Shown here: one piece after another, positions 35,508 to 44,907 of the stretch | Position numbering within the stretch: the stretch's first letter is position 1 | Layout of the letters: each line of letters begins with the position of its first letter | Assembly: GCA_041660925.1 (NCBI GenBank) | Contig: JBAZVI010000006.1 | Span: 124,001 to 188,000, forward strand | DNA from: Elusimicrobiota bacterium | GTDB lineage: Bacteria > Elusimicrobiota > Elusimicrobia > UBA1565 | Length of the DNA: 64,000 nt | Direction: 5' to 3' | Notes under the pieces: model-generated | What the model saw: only the letters and a program-made list of their open reading frames with translations | The model's database searches: none | Told to the model about the DNA's origin: nothing | Program-made: the position numbers and the translations under genes

Positions 35508-38500
35508 TCAGCGGCGCTTGTCCCGGCGCAGAGACTTCTTCGCCGACCGGCCCTCGGAGGAACGCTCCTTGCGCGAGCGGGACTTCTCTCGGACCGCTTT
35601 TCGCGCGGGTTTCGACGAAACGGCCCGTGCGTCCTTCCTCGAGCGGTCGGAACTCCTGAGGGAACGGTCGTTCGCGGAACCCTCCCGGCCCGGAGCCCGG
35701 CCGGAGGTGCGTTCGTCCTTCTCCGTGCCGACGCCGTAGAGCTCGCGCATCTCCGCGTCGTTGGTGGGCTCGGAGGCCTCCTCGGGGGAGGGCGCGTCCG
35801 GGTCCTCGCGGGTCCCCGGCCAGCGCAGCGCCTCGACGCCGATGCGGTCGGCGAGCGTCGGGTCGTCCACGAAAGGGTTGCGGTTGCCCTGGAAGCCTTC
35901 CACGACGTCGTTGCGGCGCCGCTCGAAGTCGGTCGGCGGATGCTCGCGGTTCCAGCGCAGGTAGGTCTCGACGTGCGGAGCCCAGAAGCCGCGGGCGTGG
36001 TCGCGGAAGATGTCCTCGTCGCAGTAGCGGACGAAGAAGTAGAGAAGCGCGCGGGCGATGCGGCCCTTGCTGAAGTCCGGCGGCTCGAAGACGACGCCGT
36101 CGGAGCGGGCGCCGGCCTTGTTCTCGTAGAGGCTCGAGTCCTTCGCCTCGCCGAAGGGCATTCGGCCGCGGAGGTGGTTGGGGGCGCGGAAGACCGCCAT
36201 CAGGTGGTGGAGGTCCGAGACCATCGGTTCGTCATGCTCGAAGAAGGACTGCGGCCAGACGTGCTCGAGGCTCATCTCCGTCACGACGCCGTTGCCGTCG
36301 ATCTCCCCGAGGTACTGCTTCCCCTCCCGGCCGGTCCCCGGCACGAAGACGCCGGAGTACGGGTCCACGAGGCCGCGCTGCCCCCTCTGCATGACGCTGT
36401 CCGCGGTCCGATACAGATACGGAGGCGTCTTGTACTTCCCCCTGGAGCGTTGCCTCGCGCTCACGACGTCGCCGAGGGCCCACGCGAGCTCCTTCCCCGA
36501 GAGGCCTTCGAGACCTCCGAGGTACGCGGTCTTCGACGCGCCCGCGGAAGGAGCGGCCGGAGCCTCGATGAAGCGGGGCTGCGCGTCCCCCTCGAGAGCG
36601 GAACGGCGGTCCCCCTGCGAGGACCGTCGGTCGCCGCGGGAGGAACGACGCTCTCCGAGGACCGGGGCGTCCGCCGTCTTCGCATGGCGCCCCGCCTGCG
36701 AATGCCGCTCCGACTTCGGGCGCTTCTCCCTCTTCCCGTTCCCCTTCTCCCGGCCCTTCTCGCGCGTGGAGGAGGGACGCCCGCCCTTCTTCGTGATCGA
36801 AGCGTCGACGCCCAGGTCGTAGAGGTCGGCGCTGCGGACGTTCACCGTGACCTCGTCGAGCATCTTGTAGCCCTTGGCCTCGCCCTCGCGCAGGACCAGC
36901 GTCACGGGGACGTCGCGGAGCTGGATCGTGGCCTCGAGGGTCTTTCCTTCCCGGACCATCTTCACGTAGCCCGCGAGCGGCCGGCCCTGGTTCTCCGGCT
37001 TTGAGAGCTCGTAGACGGACATGAAAGCGTCCATCTCGCGGTCCATCTTCCGGGACGCCTGCTCCCGTCCGTTGAGGTGCTCGAGATACTCGTCGAAGCT
37101 CTCGAAGCCCATCTCCTTCAGGTCGGCGAGGACGGCCGCGTGGACGGTCTTGGGATCGCCGCCCTCGAGGTAGGTCTCGAGGAGCGCGCGGTTGTACATG
37201 TCGGAGAAGCGCCGCAGCGGGGTGGACGGATGGTCGTACGCCTCGGCCCCGAGCGCGAGGCCCTCGTGCCCCAGGGCGTCGTCGGCCGCGTATTTCGCGC
37301 TGTTGCGGCTCATGAGCGTGAGCATCTGCGCTGTGTTCTTCAGCTCCTGCGAGGCCCCCGGGAGGGCCTGAAGACGCTTGAGATAGGTCCACAACGGCTC
37401 ATCGACCTCCCACGGCACGCCGAGGGCGAGAAGCTGGGTTCGCAGCTTCAGGTTCCGCTCCTCGGTCTGGGGCGGATGCACGCGGCTGATGTGAGGGATC
37501 CCGTGGTCCTTGGAGATGGCGTCGAGGCGGGCGGCGATGGCCTGGTTCCCGTAGACCTTGAGTTCCTCGATGATGTGGTGGGATTCCTTGACGAGCGGCG
37601 GGTCCATGACCAGCTCGGCCTTCCAGCTCCCGTCGGCCAGCTTGCGGTAGCGCGTCTCTTCGAACTCGAGCTTGAGCTTCCCGCGCTCCTCGTCGTGGGC
37701 GTCGAGCTTTCCCGAAAGCTCCCGCGCGAGGGAGACCTGCTCGAGGTGGGCGATGCCGTGGTCCGGCTTCCCCTCCCAGAGCGCGGCGACCTGGTCGTAG
37801 GTGTAGCGTCCCTGCACGCGCACGAGCCCCAGGAAGACCTCGGACTTCTCGGGGAGGAACTTCCCCTCCGGGCTGAAGGACATCTTCGAGATCATCGAGA
37901 GGGAATCCTTCCCGTCGAGGAGGCTCGAGACGTTCTTCGACACGACCGGATGGTTCATCGGATATTCGGGAACCCCGTCCTTGTCGAGAGTGTAGAAGGT
38001 GTTGCCGATGCGCGCCGCGGCGCGGAAGGCCGGCGTCCCCGGCTGCACGTACTGGGCCACGTCGGAGGTCGCCAGGTACCAGGTATAGCCGCCCTCCGCG
38101 CTCTTCTCGACGTAGTACGCGTCGTCGAGGTCCCCCGCGCCGATGGGGTCGACGGTCACGAACGGGAGCGCGCGCAGGTCCTCGGTCCGTCCCTTGCTCT
38201 CCTTCATGCGGCGAAAGTCGGCGGCGGGGTCCTGGGTCCGTCCGATCTCCTCGGCCTGACGGATGACCGCCTCGTCGAAGTAGCCCCGCGCGCCGTAGCG
38301 CAGGGCGATCTCGCGCGCGGCGATCTCGGGAGTGATCGCGGCCCCGAAGTCGGCGAGCGGGACCGCCTCGAATCTCCCGTCGCGAAGGGGACGCACGAAC
38401 GCCTGCAGGATGGAGCCCTCCAGGACCTTCGCACCCGCCGCCAGAGGCAGAGGGGCGTAGAGCGTCCGGGAAGGATCGTCTGAGAAGAGGGCGGAGAGCC

Positions 38501-41500
38501 GCAGCTCCCCCTCCTTGCCGCGCAGGACCCGGCCGATGACGACGTCCGCCCGGTAGGCGCCCACGGGACGCACGGAGAGGACCTTCTTCCCGTCGAAGCG
38601 GACCTGGACCAGGGCGTCGGAGGGGATCCCCTGAGCGAGCTCGACGGGGACGGAGACGAACTTCATCTTGGAGTTCCCGTCCGGGTCGGTGGTCTCGAGA
38701 CGCACGGAGATGCTCCCGTCGCGCCGGACCAGCGGGGTCGGCGCGCTCTCGTCGCCGACGAGCTCGGCGGCGCTCACGGCGCCTCCCTCGAGACCCGCCG
38801 GCAGGGCCTTCGCGCCCTGTGCATAGAGGAACGCGTCTCCGCGGGCGAGCGGCTCGGGCCCGGTGAGCGTGAACTTGCGCAGCATCTCGAGCGTCATGGC
38901 GCCCGGCTCGCCCGCGCGCGGCGGTTCGGCGGGGACCGGCGTCTGCGCCACGGCCGGGGGCTGCGCGGCGGACCGGAGCGTCACCGCAGGGGGGACGGCG
39001 TCCTTCCTGGACGGCCCCTGCGAGCGAGGGCGTACCTGAGGCCGCGGGGCCTGCGGCTTCTCGGCCCCCGTCTGCTCGATGGAGCGCGAGGACGGCTCCT
39101 CCGGCTCCATGAACGTCGCCTCGGCGTCCTTTTGAAGGACGGCGTTCTCGATCTCCTCCTTGACGGCGGGGATGACGCTCTCGTCGGAGACGCGGAAGCC
39201 GATGTCGAAGAGATGGAGATGCCGTCCCTTCACGCTGCGCATGGGAGCCCCCGCAACGCGGGGCTTCTTGAGGGATATCCCGCGCTTCTCGAGGTTCTGG
39301 ATCGCCCCGGCGATCGCCACGCGCATGTCCCGGGCGCTCAGCTTGGAGACGCTGCCGATGGAGGCGTCGCCGCCCGCATCCTCATACGAGGAGACCGACG
39401 GCGGGCTCTGCCGCTCCCTTCGACTCTTCCCGGCCTTTCCGACTCCGCGCACGGAGGACTTCAGGGCCTGGAGGTCGATGGCTCGCCCTTCCGCCCGTCC
39501 CTCGCGATAGTTCCTCGCGGCATGGATCAGCTTCGCCCAGTAGCCCCTGCCGAGCAGGTCGAGGAAGTTCGCGGGCGCCATGAAGGGGTTGTGCACGCTC
39601 CAGAGCCGGCGCGCTTCCTCGACGCTGCGCGCGCGCCCCTGCGCGTCGAAACCGATGAGGACGAGGCGGTCCATGAGCTTGTCGAAGCTCCCCGCTTCCA
39701 GGATCGTGCGTCCTTGGTCGGCGTCCGCGACGCGGCCCGACTGAATGACGAGTTGCTCGACGCCGACCCCGGTGGGGCCTCCGCGCCAGAACTTATAGGA
39801 ACCGATGACCTCGGAGAAGAAGCGCTTGGCCAGCCGGATGTCGCGCAGGAGACGGACGTCCGCCCCCTCGCCTCCCAGGCGGAGGACGGCACCGAGCTGC
39901 GCGTCGAAATATTCGGGGTAGGCGTTGGCGTACTCCGGGCGGTTGGTCAGCGTGACGTCCACGTCCAGCAGGAGTCCCTCAGGCCCCTGGACGTGCACGG
40001 GCAGCATATAGACGCCCTCGACGAGCTTCCCCGAGTCCGGGTCGGTGAGCGACACCACGCCGCCCGTCTGGACGCCGGTCTTCACTCCGGGGAACAGCCA
40101 GGCGGTCTCTCGGCGGACGTGCTTGGAAAGGGCCGCCTGGATCGCGTCCAGGTTCCGCTCGACGAACTGCGCGACGTCCTTCGCGTTCCACTGCGCGGGG
40201 AGGTCGACCTGGATGTCGTAGTCGGGGTTCTCGTCGCTGTGCGTCAGGCGGGAGGTGGAACCGCGCGAGATCACCTCGACCGCCTCCCCCTCCCGGAGGA
40301 TGCTCTGCATCGCGGCACGCACTCCGCGCGCGACGGACTCGTCGCTCGTGCGCACGCGCTCGAGCTGCTCGGCGGTGAAATCGACGCCCGGGATCGGACC
40401 CGCGCTCGACGTCTGTCCGTGCGCGAGGGACGCCGAGACCTTCGGCGACGGCAGGGTCCCGTCGGGGCTGGAGGCGACCGTCTCCACCTCCGCCGCGACC
40501 GCGGCGCGCAGGACGCTCCGCTCGGGGCGCTTGGAACCGGCCTGCTTCCGCGGCCCCTGCTCGACGGCGCGGGACGCGCGGACGACCGGAGCGTCCTGAG
40601 CCTTCTTCGGGAGCGCTTTGGCCTTCACGGCCTCCGGATCGAAGCTCCCCACGGCCGCGGCCTCTTCGGCGGACATGGCGGAGCGGCGCTCCGCGGGCTT
40701 CTCCTGGAAGGTCGCCTCCGGGTCCTGGCGGAGGAGGGCGTCCTTGAGGGCCGCCTCCGCGGCGGCGGTGGAACCTTCGTCCGCGACGCGGAAAGAGACG
40801 TCGAAGATGTTGCGCCGGTCGACCCGGCGCTCGGAGACTTTCGAGTCCATGACGACGATACCGTTCTTCCCCAGTTCGGCGACCGCCCCGGCGACGACCT
40901 TCCGCACGGTCCGGACCGTCAGCTTGGAGACGGCATGGACGGAAGGACCGGAGAACTCCGCCTTCCCGGAGAGCTTCCGGTTCGCGAGCGCGACGGAGCG
41001 CAGCTGCGCGAAATCGATCGCCCCCCCGAGAGAACGCGCCTCGCGATAGGCCTTCGCGCCATGGATCAGCTCCCCGGACCAGAACGCCTTGCCGAAGAGG
41101 TCGAGGACGTTCGCGGGGGACCGGAGAGGATTGTGCACGACCCATAGCCGGCGGGCCTCTGTGAGACTGCGCTCGCGGCCCTGCTCGTCGAAGCCGATGA
41201 GGGTGATGCGGTCGATGAACTTGTCGAAGCTCCCGGGCTCCTCGATCGAACGGCCCTTCTGCGCGGGCGCCACGACGCCCGACTGCATGATGAGCTGCTC
41301 GACGGCGACGTCGGCGAGCCCGCCGCGCCCGACCTCGAGATCCCCGAGCACCTCCGCGAAGAAGCGCTTGGCCAGACGGATGTCGTCCTGGAGGCGGACG
41401 ACGGCCTCATCGCCGTGTATGCGGCGAACCCCTTCGAACTGCGCGCGCAGATACGCGGGATAGGCGTCGGCGGACTGGACGTCCGCGCCGGTCGGGACTC

Positions 41501-42026
41501 CGGCCGGAGCGCCGCCGCGTCCTCCGGCGCCGTCGAAGAGCTTGTCCAGACGCCCCCCCCCGCGCCCGACGCCGGCCGTCTCGACGCCCTTGCCTTCGAC
41601 CGGCTCGTCGACGGACTCGAGGAGGGCTCCGACGGAAGGGAGGGACTTCTGCGGCTGCGCGTCGGCGACGGGAAGGAGAGCCTTCGACGGGGTCTTCACC
41701 GCGGCGTTCGTGTCGGCGGCAGCGGGCTTCGCGGCCTGGACGACGGGAAGGCCCTGCGCGGCCGGCACGGCGTGCGCGTCCGCGGCCGCCGCCGGGAGTT
41801 GGAGCACGGGCCGCACCGCGAGGCCGGGCAGCCCGAGCCCCGTCTCGGCGCCCGTCGCGACGGGCGCGGGCAGCGCGAGGCGTTGAGACGGCGCGGGGAG
41901 GGCGAGCGCGGCGGGGAGGTTCTGCGGGACCGAGTGCACGGAGACGACGGTCTGGGCTTGCGAACTGGAAGGCCGGAGAAGGGAGATGAGAAGGGTTGCG
42001 ACCAGCCACGGCGGGTTGGTGGTCAT
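35508..42026 (-). CDS. Exported fusion: CCA/OAS-like nucleotidyltransferase repeats, RNase II/R domain, endonuclease I
   Basis: A single uninterrupted 2172-residue frame. Residues 1-25 resemble a signal peptide. A leader of ~166 residues ends RLDKLFDG. Residues ~189-350 and ~703-850 are two copies of a helical domain like the one following the catalytic palm of class I CCA-adding/OAS enzymes (VEQLIMQSG...GSFDKFIDRI). Residues ~360-445 and ~893-973 are a second repeated domain. Residues ~550-700 form a nucleotidyltransferase palm with RGSTSR (589-593), DYD (602-604) and DVD (688-690), present only before the second copy. Residues ~1235-1620 are an RNB exoribonuclease with VDPIGAGDLDDAYY (D1293, D1299, D1301, D1302) and STPLRRFSD. 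After a basic linker, ~1833-2070 is an endonuclease I domain (LEHVWPQSFF, H1922). A Lys/Arg/Ser tail follows. TAGAAT ends 6 nt before the ATG. Domain calls are by motif; the combination is not one I know. Confidence 0.85.
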   Translation of the reverse strand: MTTNPPWLVATLLISLLRPSSSQAQTVVSVHSVPQNLPAALALPAPSQRLALPAPVATGAETGLGLPGLAVRPVLQLPAAAADAHAVPAAQGLPVVQAAKPAAADTNAAVKTPSKALLPVADAQPQKSLPSVGALLESVDEPVEGKGVETAGVGRGGGRLDKLFDGAGGRGGAPAGVPTGADVQSADAYPAYLRAQFEGVRRIHGDEAVVRLQDDIRLAKRFFAEVLGDLEVGRGGLADVAVEQLIMQSGVVAPAQKGRSIEEPGSFDKFIDRITLIGFDEQGRERSLTEARRLWVVHNPLRSPANVLDLFGKAFWSGELIHGAKAYREARSLGGAIDFAQLRSVALANRKLSGKAEFSGPSVHAVSKLTVRTVRKVVAGAVAELGKNGIVVMDSKVSERRVDRRNIFDVSFRVADEGSTAAAEAALKDALLRQDPEATFQEKPAERRSAMSAEEAAAVGSFDPEAVKAKALPKKAQDAPVVRASRAVEQGPRKQAGSKRPERSVLRAAVAAEVETVASSPDGTLPSPKVSASLAHGQTSSAGPIPGVDFTAEQLERVRTSDESVARGVRAAMQSILREGEAVEVISRGSTSRLTHSDENPDYDIQVDLPAQWNAKDVAQFVERNLDAIQAALSKHVRRETAWLFPGVKTGVQTGGVVSLTDPDSGKLVEGVYMLPVHVQGPEGLLLDVDVTLTNRPEYANAYPEYFDAQLGAVLRLGGEGADVRLLRDIRLAKRFFSEVIGSYKFWRGGPTGVGVEQLVIQSGRVADADQGRTILEAGSFDKLMDRLVLIGFDAQGRARSVEEARRLWSVHNPFMAPANFLDLLGRGYWAKLIHAARNYREGRAEGRAIDLQALKSSVRGVGKAGKSRRERQSPPSVSSYEDAGGDASIGSVSKLSARDMRVAIAGAIQNLEKRGISLKKPRVAGAPMRSVKGRHLHLFDIGFRVSDESVIPAVKEEIENAVLQKDAEATFMEPEEPSSRSIEQTGAEKPQAPRPQVRPRSQGPSRKDAVPPAVTLRSAAQPPAVAQTPVPAEPPRAGEPGAMTLEMLRKFTLTGPEPLARGDAFLYAQGAKALPAGLEGGAVSAAELVGDESAPTPLVRRDGSISVRLETTDPDGNSKMKFVSVPVELAQGIPSDALVQVRFDGKKVLSVRPVGAYRADVVIGRVLRGKEGELRLSALFSDDPSRTLYAPLPLAAGAKVLEGSILQAFVRPLRDGRFEAVPLADFGAAITPEIAAREIALRYGARGYFDEAVIRQAEEIGRTQDPAADFRRMKESKGRTEDLRALPFVTVDPIGAGDLDDAYYVEKSAEGGYTWYLATSDVAQYVQPGTPAFRAAARIGNTFYTLDKDGVPEYPMNHPVVSKNVSSLLDGKDSLSMISKMSFSPEGKFLPEKSEVFLGLVRVQGRYTYDQVAALWEGKPDHGIAHLEQVSLARELSGKLDAHDEERGKLKLEFEETRYRKLADGSWKAELVMDPPLVKESHHIIEELKVYGNQAIAARLDAISKDHGIPHISRVHPPQTEERNLKLRTQLLALGVPWEVDEPLWTYLKRLQALPGASQELKNTAQMLTLMSRNSAKYAADDALGHEGLALGAEAYDHPSTPLRRFSDMYNRALLETYLEGGDPKTVHAAVLADLKEMGFESFDEYLEHLNGREQASRKMDREMDAFMSVYELSKPENQGRPLAGYVKMVREGKTLEATIQLRDVPVTLVLREGEAKGYKMLDEVTVNVRSADLYDLGVDASITKKGGRPSSTREKGREKGNGKREKRPKSERHSQAGRHAKTADAPVLGERRSSRGDRRSSQGDRRSALEGDAQPRFIEAPAAPSAGASKTAYLGGLEGLSGKELAWALGDVVSARQRSRGKYKTPPYLYRTADSVMQRGQRGLVDPYSGVFVPGTGREGKQYLGEIDGNGVVTEMSLEHVWPQSFFEHDEPMVSDLHHLMAVFRAPNHLRGRMPFGEAKDSSLYENKAGARSDGVVFEPPDFSKGRIARALLYFFVRYCDEDIFRDHARGFWAPHVETYLRWNREHPPTDFERRRNDVVEGFQGNRNPFVDDPTLADRIGVEALRWPGTREDPDAPSPEEASEPTNDAEMRELYGVGTEKDERTSGRAPGREGSANDRSLRSSDRSRKDARAVSSKPARKAVREKSRSRKERSSEGRSAKKSLRRDKRR

Positions 42027-42204
42027 GCAGTTATTCTAAGCGGTCCGCCGTCGGGGCACATGGGGCATGCTGCCCGGCAAAAAAATGGGTCCACGGCCCC
42101 TCGGGCAATCAGAATAATCCGAAACAGGCAGGGAATCCCTCAACGGGAGATTCCCTGGGGGGTTCGGAGCGCCTCTCTCGTAGCGCGATGCGATGAGATC
42201 AGAG
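42027..42204. other. Intergenic region upstream of the fusion gene
   Basis: It contains the -10 candidate for the fusion gene (TAGAAT on the minus strand, forward 42033-42038) and a small palindrome AGGGAATC/GATTCCCT at 42130-42156. No gene is seen. Confidence 0.45.
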
Positions 42205-42276
42205 AGCCTGAAAATCCGACGCCAAGGGGATCGACCTCGTTTTCCAGGTCGAGAAAGGGCGCCGGATTTCCAGGCT
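42205..42276 (-). terminator. Nested double hairpin at the end of the peptidase gene
   Basis: Outer arms AGCCTG-AAATCCG-CGCC and GGCG-CGGATTT-CAGGCT enclose an inner TCGACCT/AGGTCGA hairpin with a T-rich loop. It overlaps the stop codon of the upstream peptidase gene. It is probably its terminator; the compound form is unusual. Confidence 0.6.
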
Positions 42277-44059
42277 ATTCTTTGCCGAACTTCGCCCAGA
42301 ACGCGGCCCAGTACTGGGGATGCTCGCGCTGCGATTGCTTCACGAGAGCGCGCACGCGCTCCCAGCCGGACTGGCCCTTGGGCATGACCGGAGCGGGGAT
42401 GGGCTTTTCGCGCAGGAGCTGCACGAGCGCGGCCTGGTCGCGGCGGTAGTCCGCGACGAGCTTCTGGAAGGCGGGCGACTTCGCGGCGGCGCGCAGGTAC
42501 TGCAGGTCCCCGCGGGCGCGGGGAGAGCGGAACACCGCGACCATCCGCTGGAGCTCCTTGATCGTGCCGAGGATCTCCTTGAGCTCCTCCGGCAGGATCT
42601 TCGACATCGTGTCGATCTCCTCGCGGAGGTTCTTGAGCTCCGCCGCATGGCCTTCCTTCGTCGAGAGGATCTCGAGGGCCGCGCGGGTGCGCGGTATCTG
42701 CTGCGCGATCTGCTCGCGCACGGAAGCCGCCTCCTCCTGGAGGAGGGCGATGCGCGAGGAGTAGGCCCGCACGGGGTCGGACATCTCGTCGATGTCGAGA
42801 TACTGGGAGTAGCCGCCCGCCTTCAGGCCCTCCCAATAGCCGTCGGGGTCCTGAGCGAGACTCCGGGCGTCCTCGGTCGAGCCCGTCGCCTTCCCCTTGT
42901 TGGTCCGGACGGCGACGAGGTAGCCCGTCTGGCGCGCGCGCTGCTCGTTGATGAAGGCGAGCGAGAAGGCCTCGGCGGCCTCGGGCGTGATGCGCTCCAC
43001 CTGCGCCTGGTTGACGAGGTGGCGGAACTCGTGGGCGATGTTGGCGGCGACGTACTGGATGGCGAGGTCGCGGTTCTCGAACTCCAGGTACTTCGAGTTG
43101 AAATAGTAGGCGTACTGGTCGGGGACGACCATCCCGTGCGTGCCGTTGATGTCCTCCATCTCGCCGTCGTGGAAGATCGTGCTGTCCGCGAAGTCCTCCG
43201 GCATGATGGTGACCTTCCTGCCGCCGCGCGTGTACTCGTCGACGAGCTGGCGCAGCACCTCGCGCCCCTCGGGGGCCGTCTGCATGAGGTCGAAGCAGGC
43301 GCGCAGGAAGTCCTGCCAGCCCGCGGCCTCGCCGGGCCTATGGGGGCGGAACTCCCCCTTCATGTCCTTCTCGTAGCTCCGCGCCTCCTCGGGCGAGGCG
43401 AAGCGCACGACGCGCTCGACCTCGGACCACGGGACCGCGTCGGGCGAGGTCTGGCGTCCGGGGCGCAGGCGCGCGGACTCCGGGACCCGCGCGTCGCCGA
43501 GCCGGGCGAAGGCCGCGACGGGAAGCCCCTCGGGAGCGGGGCGGGAAGCGTCGAAAGTGCGGCCGATGCGGCTCGAAGCGGCCTCGTCGGAGACGCGCTC
43601 GCCGCGCGCGGGAGCGAGTTCGGCGGAGGCGCCCCTGAGCGAGGCGGCGATGGCCTCGGTCGGGGCGGTGCGCTCCTCGATGGCGCGCTCAGCGGAGGCC
43701 GCGTGCTCCGCCGACGGGGCGGTGCGGAGCTGCGCGCGCGCGGCGGCGGGAACGGCCTGTACGGCGCTCGGGACCGCGGCCGCGGACGCCTGGGCCGCCG
43801 GCACGGCGGCCGCGTGGGTGTCGGCGGAGAAGCGGGGAGCGGCGGACGGGACGCCGGCCGCGGGCAGGGAGAGGTTCGAGAGCGTCGGGACGCCGAGCGT
43901 CGGCGCCAGGGTCCCGGCCGGAGAGAGCGAAGGGACGACCGGCGCGGGGAGGGCCGTCGCGACGGGCGCGGTGCGGATCGAAGTCTGCGCGACGGGCTGG
44001 GCGCCGACGAGGGCCGGGAGGAAGAGGAGAGCGAGGGCGGCGGCGCGCGGGGCTTTCAT
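42275..44059 (-). CDS. Exported putative zinc metallopeptidase with long leader
   Basis: This 594-residue protein starts at 44059 (MKAPRAAALALLFLPALVGAQ), preferred over a GTG 24 nt upstream because it yields a clean signal peptide. The Ala/Pro leader runs to ~172 and ends RIGRTFDAS, the same position and type as in the two nuclease genes. Residues ~205-350 contain IMPEDFADSTIFHDGE and then AANIAHEFRHLVNQ, an HExxH zinc-peptidase motif (343-347) in a helix. The C-terminal ~170 residues are predicted helical/coiled coil (LQEEAASVREQIAQQ, LKNLREEIDTM). The third zinc ligand is not evident (Glu 361-364 are candidates). The peptidase call rests on HExxH alone. Confidence 0.7.
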   Translation of the reverse strand: MKAPRAAALALLFLPALVGAQPVAQTSIRTAPVATALPAPVVPSLSPAGTLAPTLGVPTLSNLSLPAAGVPSAAPRFSADTHAAAVPAAQASAAAVPSAVQAVPAAARAQLRTAPSAEHAASAERAIEERTAPTEAIAASLRGASAELAPARGERVSDEAASSRIGRTFDASRPAPEGLPVAAFARLGDARVPESARLRPGRQTSPDAVPWSEVERVVRFASPEEARSYEKDMKGEFRPHRPGEAAGWQDFLRACFDLMQTAPEGREVLRQLVDEYTRGGRKVTIMPEDFADSTIFHDGEMEDINGTHGMVVPDQYAYYFNSKYLEFENRDLAIQYVAANIAHEFRHLVNQAQVERITPEAAEAFSLAFINEQRARQTGYLVAVRTNKGKATGSTEDARSLAQDPDGYWEGLKAGGYSQYLDIDEMSDPVRAYSSRIALLQEEAASVREQIAQQIPRTRAALEILSTKEGHAAELKNLREEIDTMSKILPEELKEILGTIKELQRMVAVFRSPRARGDLQYLRAAAKSPAFQKLVADYRRDQAALVQLLREKPIPAPVMPKGQSGWERVRALVKQSQREHPQYWAAFWAKFGKE

Positions 44060-44137
44060 TCCATAAGGATGCGCCGTTTCCACCCCCCCGCCTGAGCCGG
44101 AGTACCCCTTCCGGCGTGGGCCCGAAGACCCCCCGAT

Positions 44138-44181
44138 AAAAGGAAGAAGGCCTCCCCTTGCGGAGGAGGCCTTCTTCCTTT
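44138..44181 (-). terminator. Intrinsic terminator of clpP
   Basis: A long stem AAAGGAAGAAGGCCTCC / GGAGGCCTTCTTCCTTT with a short loop lies 25 nt after the clpP stop. The A- and T-rich ends allow it to work in both directions. Confidence 0.85.
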
Positions 44182-44205
44182 AAGTTATAATCTCGGCGGT
44201 TCTTT

Positions 44206-44832
44206 CTACTTCCTCTTCGGCAGCGCCTTGGTGTTCGAGATCACTTCGTCGATGACGCCGTAGGCCTTCGCCTCGTCGGCGGAAAGGTAGAAGTTCCGCT
44301 CGGAGTCCTTCTCGACCTTCGCCGGGGTCTGTCCGGTGTGCTTGGCGATGATCTCGCAGAGGATCTTCTTCGTCTTCGACATCTCCCGGGCCTCGACCTC
44401 GATGTCGGTGGCCTGGCCCGAGATGCCGCCGCCGGAGATGAGCGGCTGGTGGATCATGATGCGGGCCTGCGGCAGGGCGAAGCGCCGGCCCTTGGTGCCG
44501 GCGGCGAGCAGCACCGCGCCGAAGGACATCGCCATGCCGATGCAGATGGTCGTGACGGGGGCCTTGATGTACTGCATCGTGTCGTAGACGGCCAGCCCCG
44601 CGGTGACGAGACCGCCGGGCGAGTTGATGTAGAGGTTGATGTCCTTGGTGTTGTCTTCGCTGTCGAGGTAGAGGAGCTGGGCGATGAGGATGTTGGCCGA
44701 GTCCGTGGTGACCTCGCCCTCGTAGCCGCCGACGAAGATGATGCGGTCCTTGAGCAGACGCGAGTAGATGTCGTAGCCGACCATGGCGCCCTGGTTGGCG
44801 CGCTCGATGACCTGCGGGATGATGTAGGGCAT
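44206..44832 (-). CDS. clpP: ATP-dependent Clp protease proteolytic subunit ClpP
   Basis: This 208-residue protein starts at 44832 ([15 protein letters not shown]). It has the ClpP fold with [11 protein letters not shown], the catalytic Ser in [13 protein letters not shown], His in ARIMIHQPL, and Asp in [22 protein letters not shown]. The serine context is MSFGA instead of the commoner ASMGA. No clpX follows; the gene is a single unit closed by a strong terminator, so the ATPase partner must be encoded elsewhere. Confidence 0.96.
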   Translation of the reverse strand: MPYIIPQVIERANQGAMVGYDIYSRLLKDRIIFVGGYEGEVTTDSANILIAQLLYLDSEDNTKDINLYINSPGGLVTAGLAVYDTMQYIKAPVTTICIGMAMSFGAVLLAAGTKGRRFALPQARIMIHQPLISGGGISGQATDIEVEAREMSKTKKILCEIIAKHTGQTPAKVEKDSERNFYLSADEAKAYGVIDEVISNTKALPKRK

Positions 44833-44907
44833 GATGTGGACCTCGTCGTGAGACAGTCTCCCCGGAGGGAGCGCCGCTATTAAACATTTTTCGGCATCGA
44901 TATACCA

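Noticed and set aside
44059..44083. Upstream GTG start for the HExxH protein
   Set aside because: It would add METAHPYG before an otherwise clean signal peptide starting at MKAPRA, so the internal ATG was preferred.
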